Source: Chitinophaga costaii
Lineage (GTDB): Bacteria; Bacteroidota; Bacteroidia; Chitinophagales; Chitinophagaceae
Assembly: GCF_900094705.1 (NCBI RefSeq)
Contig: NZ_FMAR01000016.1
Span: 1-64,000 of the forward strand
Reading direction: 5' to 3'
Length of the DNA stretch: 64,000 bases
The notes beneath the pieces were generated by a model, which worked only from the letters and a program-made list of their open reading frames with translations, did no database searches and had not been told where the DNA came from. The stretch's first letter is position 1, and each line of letters begins with the position of its first letter. A program made the position numbers and the translations under genes. Positions 60,481 to 64,000 of the stretch are shown in pieces.

Positions 60481-62901
60481 CTATTCACTGCGCAGGCTAT
60501 TCACCGGGTTGGCCAGTGCCGTACGGACGGCATTAAAACTAATGGTAAGGAAAGCAATGCCCAAGCCTAGGAAAGCCGCCACTACAAAGACGCCTATATG
60601 AATTTGAATGCGATAGGCGTAATCCGCCAGCCACTGGTTCATCGCCCACCACGATACGGGTATGGCCAGGACAATAGCCAGTGCCACCAACTTCAGGAAA
60701 TCGCCGGAAAGCAGGGCCACAATGCTATTTACACTAGCCCCCAGTACTTTGCGGATGCCCACTTCACGGGTACGCAGCGACATGGCCATTACCGCAATGG
60801 CAAACAATCCCATGCAAGCAATTACGATGGCCAGCACAGCGCTGCTGATGAAGATGCTGGTAAGCCTTCCCTCCTGCCGGTATTGCCTTTCGGTATTTTC
60901 ATCCAGGAAAGATCCCTGGAAAGGTTTGCCCGGCTCCAGTGCTATCCAGGCTTTCTTTACCAGATCCATAGAGGCAGGTAAATGACCGGGAGCTACCTTC
61001 ACGAAAATATAGTTCAGGTAAGAAGGGGCGCGAATGGTTATGCTCAGCGGATCTATATTGTTTTTCAGGGATTGATAATTAAAATCTTTCACTACGCCAA
61101 TCACCGTCATCAGGCTGTCGTTCACACCCAGCGGCAGCCGCACGCCAATAGCTGTTTGCACCCCACCCAGCTCTCTGGCCATTGCCTCGTTAATCACCAG
61201 GCCTTCCTGCACATCGGTAGGATGATTGCGCGAGAAGTCGCGGCCTGCCAGCAACTGCAGGTCCAGCGTGGAAAGATAATCGTACCCTACGTTCATCCAG
61301 TGGGTTTGTACGCTGTGATCATTATAGGTGAAGCCCATGATGGAAGTGCTGTTGCCCCCATCTAGCCCACGACCCAGGTTCACATCGGCGCCGCTGATAC
61401 TGCGCACCTGGCTTTGGCTGCTTAAACGGTCGCGCAGTAGCCGGATCAATTTTTCAGGATCAGAGCCGGTTTCCAGCGGGATGCTGATTACTTCCGATTT
61501 ATTATAACCCAAGGGCTGGTTACGCAGGTAGCTTACCTGCTGCCATGCAATGAGCGTGCAGCAGATGAGGGCTGCCGCAATGACAAACTGCGCCACGATC
61601 AAGATATTACGCAGGCCATTGTTTTTGCCCGCCGCTACCTTGCCTTTCAGTACCAGCAGCGTATTTTGCCGCGCCATACGCCAGGCAGGATAACCGCCCG
61701 CCAGCAGGGTAACAATGCCAAAGCAGGCCAGTACGCTGCTCAGTAAACGGGGTGTATACAACAGCGAAAAATGAATATTGGCCCGGAAGGTAGCGTTAAA
61801 GGCAGGCAGCAGCAAAGCTGCCACAGCAAGGCCCAGCAATAGGGCAATGCTGCACTGAATAAACGCTTCACTCCATAATTGCAAAACAAGTTGCTGCCGC
61901 AGCGCCCCCATCACCTTCCGCATCCCGATCTCCCGGCCACGTCCAAAGGCGCGCGCCAGCGTGATGTTTACAAAGTTGGTGGCGGCGATGAATAAGATAA
62001 AGCCAGTAATAAGCATCAACAGCAAAATATACCGGTGTCCCACACCTGCACCCATGCTGCTGATGGCGTTGAAATGCATTTCCGGCAAGGGAATAAGGCC
62101 ATAACGGCGATAAGTACCGTCGGCACTGGGTTTTACACCATCTTTTTTATCCTGCACCAAAAAATCTTTCAGGTATTTCTGTACGATAGACTGCGTGCCA
62201 GCCAGGAAAGCGGCTGTTTTAGAAGGGTCTTTCAATTGGACGAACTGGCTGGCTACGCTTGCACCCCACAGGTTTTTTACAACAGGATAGTCCACAAATT
62301 TTTCAAAACGCAGGTAGAGGGCATTGTCGAAGGAAGAATTGGCCGGGGGATCGGCCACCACCGCAGTCACTACATAGCCTTCAAAACCATTTCCCATATT
62401 TACCTGCACCGTTTTGCCCACCGGCGATTCCCGGCCAAACAAAGCCTTGGCGATCTTTTGAGAAAGGACCATATTGTTCAGCTCTTGCAATGGTTCATGC
62501 GCACCCTCTACCACCGGGAAGGTAAACATGCGAAAGTAATCTCCATCCACCAGGTCTATGTTTTCGCTGAGTTGCTGATCACCATAACGAACCAGTCCTC
62601 CCGTGGAAATGAAGCGAGTGGAAGCCTTTATGTTGTTCATTTCCGCCAGCATGGTGGGTTGCAAGGCGGCAGGCAGGTTGGCCTTTTCGTTCACTTTTTG
62701 CCGGGTGTTTTCACTGCGGTACACCTGGAAAATGGCCGACTTATTTTTGTGAAAGGCATCGTAAGAATTTTCAAAAAACACCGTCATGCCCAACAGTAGT
62801 GCTGCCGCAAAAGCGACCGTCATACCCAGCAGATTCACGCCAGTTATTACTTTCGATTTCCAAAGATTTCTCCAGGCTATTTTCAGGTAGGTTCTAAACA
62901 T
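60481..62901 (-). CDS. FtsX/MacB-type ABC transporter permease
   Basis: 806 residues with the duplicated architecture common in Bacteroidota: an N-terminal helix (about 20-42), MacB_PCD periplasmic domain, FtsX helices (about 290-420), another helix near 430-450, a second MacB_PCD domain (about 460-660), and C-terminal FtsX helices (about 680-800). It works with an ATPase and adaptor to move substrates such as lipids, peptides or toxins through TolC in a mechanotransmission mode. Confidence 0.92.
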   Translation of the reverse strand: MFRTYLKIAWRNLWKSKVITGVNLLGMTVAFAAALLLGMTVFFENSYDAFHKNKSAIFQVYRSENTRQKVNEKANLPAALQPTMLAEMNNIKASTRFISTGGLVRYGDQQLSENIDLVDGDYFRMFTFPVVEGAHEPLQELNNMVLSQKIAKALFGRESPVGKTVQVNMGNGFEGYVVTAVVADPPANSSFDNALYLRFEKFVDYPVVKNLWGASVASQFVQLKDPSKTAAFLAGTQSIVQKYLKDFLVQDKKDGVKPSADGTYRRYGLIPLPEMHFNAISSMGAGVGHRYILLLMLITGFILFIAATNFVNITLARAFGRGREIGMRKVMGALRQQLVLQLWSEAFIQCSIALLLGLAVAALLLPAFNATFRANIHFSLLYTPRLLSSVLACFGIVTLLAGGYPAWRMARQNTLLVLKGKVAAGKNNGLRNILIVAQFVIAAALICCTLIAWQQVSYLRNQPLGYNKSEVISIPLETGSDPEKLIRLLRDRLSSQSQVRSISGADVNLGRGLDGGNSTSIMGFTYNDHSVQTHWMNVGYDYLSTLDLQLLAGRDFSRNHPTDVQEGLVINEAMARELGGVQTAIGVRLPLGVNDSLMTVIGVVKDFNYQSLKNNIDPLSITIRAPSYLNYIFVKVAPGHLPASMDLVKKAWIALEPGKPFQGSFLDENTERQYRQEGRLTSIFISSAVLAIVIACMGLFAIAVMAMSLRTREVGIRKVLGASVNSIVALLSGDFLKLVALAIVLAIPVSWWAMNQWLADYAYRIQIHIGVFVVAAFLGLGIAFLTISFNAVRTALANPVNSLRSE

Positions 62902-62973
62902 ATATGGCGGTGTCTGATTGTTGAAAAGGTTTTCGGCCAGGTAATGACCGTGTTAAATGTATAACGCAAACGA

Positions 62974-63663
<690 letters not shown>

Positions 63664-63689
63664 TGATAGTTATTTTAGTCGATGTATAA

Positions 63690-64000
63690 TTAGAATTCAA
63701 GTACTTCTTTGTTGCCAAATGTTTCGTAGGAGGAGGTGATCACCTGTTCACCTGGATGCAGGCCTTCTAGTACTTCATAGTACATCGGGTTCTTGCGACC
63801 CAGGGTAATGTTGCGCTTCACGGCACGGCGCCCGCTGTTGTCTACCACGTATACCCAGTTGCCGCCTGTGTCGGAGAAGAAGCCCCCACTGGGTAGCAGG
63901 GTAGCGGAGGCAGACTTGCCTAGTTCCAACCGGATAGGCGAAGACTGGCCGCGGCGAATGCCATCCGGGGCCTGTTTTCCAAAGTTCAGGTCTACCGCAA
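63690..64000 (-). CDS. Periplasmic adaptor (HlyD/RND-type), 3' part only
   Basis: The frame is open to the right edge of the window, so the gene starts outside. The visible 102 residues (VDLNFGKQAPDGIRRGQSSP...IRLEL...YVVDNSGRRAVKRNITLGRKNP...GLHPGEQVITSS) match the beta-barrel and membrane-proximal domains of efflux adaptors. It is the first seen gene of the operon. A second adaptor at the operon end makes the arrangement unusual. Confidence 0.85.
   Translation of the reverse strand, partial: AVDLNFGKQAPDGIRRGQSSPIRLELGKSASATLLPSGGFFSDTGGNWVYVVDNSGRRAVKRNITLGRKNPMYYEVLEGLHPGEQVITSSYETFGNKEVLEF

Overview
The window looks like the chromosome of a Bacteroidota bacterium of the Chitinophaga type. 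Three things point there. Several families are typical of that phylum: DUF4290, DUF5522, IPExxxVDY, DUF2490, a Rho with a long acidic insert, and 7TM/LytS-LytTR signalling. Promoters have the Bacteroidota form (TTTG, about 19-21 bases, TAnnTTTG) and few genes have a Shine-Dalgarno sequence. Many efflux and FtsX-type ABC proteins are present. Gene density is normal, strand switches are usually marked by hairpin terminators, and there is no rRNA operon or CRISPR array.

Layout. 1-1.7 kb: an AT-rich, degraded accessory patch (PIN-GNAT gene, kinase fragment, 11-bp tandem repeat). 1.8-18 kb: housekeeping and metabolism (murein amidase, AhpD-like protein and orphan KorB, LysE exporter, GH3 ligase, IMPase, ThiL, DUF2490, a VOC-NagA-GT39 operon, omega-amidase, RecX, UvrD). 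18-27.6 kb: Dps, M28 peptidase, RpiB, TatC, a candidate small RNA, CorC-like protein, Gmk, and MurA with DUF4290. 28-33 kb: an atypical SDR, tryptophan dioxygenase, Lrp regulator, an odd tRNA-like gene, TrmB, DUF5522, an alkyltransferase-like protein, IPExxxVDY and pterin dehydratase. 33-42.7 kb: LytS/LytTR pair, Rho, AsnS, orphan ExbD, a 2OG oxygenase and a lipase-like protein. 42.8-47 kb: chromate transporter, Ku, topoisomerase IB and small proteins. 47.3-54.5 kb: a signalling cluster (CHASE3 kinase, REC-PAS kinase, sigma-54 regulator, single-domain REC) facing and joined to a large GT4 fusion glycosyltransferase. 55.6-64 kb: GpsA and then a six-gene tripartite efflux/ABC operon cut by the window edge.

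How genes work together. The clearest functional units are DUF4290-MurA (4-base overlap), VOC-NagA-GT39, TrmB-DUF5522-ATL, the LytS/LytTR pair, the convergent two-component cluster with its glycosyltransferase, and the efflux operon. The DNA-care genes (UvrD, RecX, Dps, ATL, Ku, TopIB) are scattered rather than in one operon.

The observations most worth checking are a 142-nt class-II-like tRNA gene with its own strong promoter and terminator (30821-30962), a compact promoter-hairpin-terminator unit that looks like an unannotated small RNA (22992-23157), a structured non-coding stretch near 54.83-54.93 kb, an SDR lacking the catalytic Tyr and Lys behind a phased repeat array, a MurA with Asp at the fosfomycin-target Cys, and several genes whose -7 box sits only 4-9 bases before the start codon. 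I did not identify a convincing new multi-gene defence or biosynthetic system. All assignments come from reading the sequence; no database search was run.
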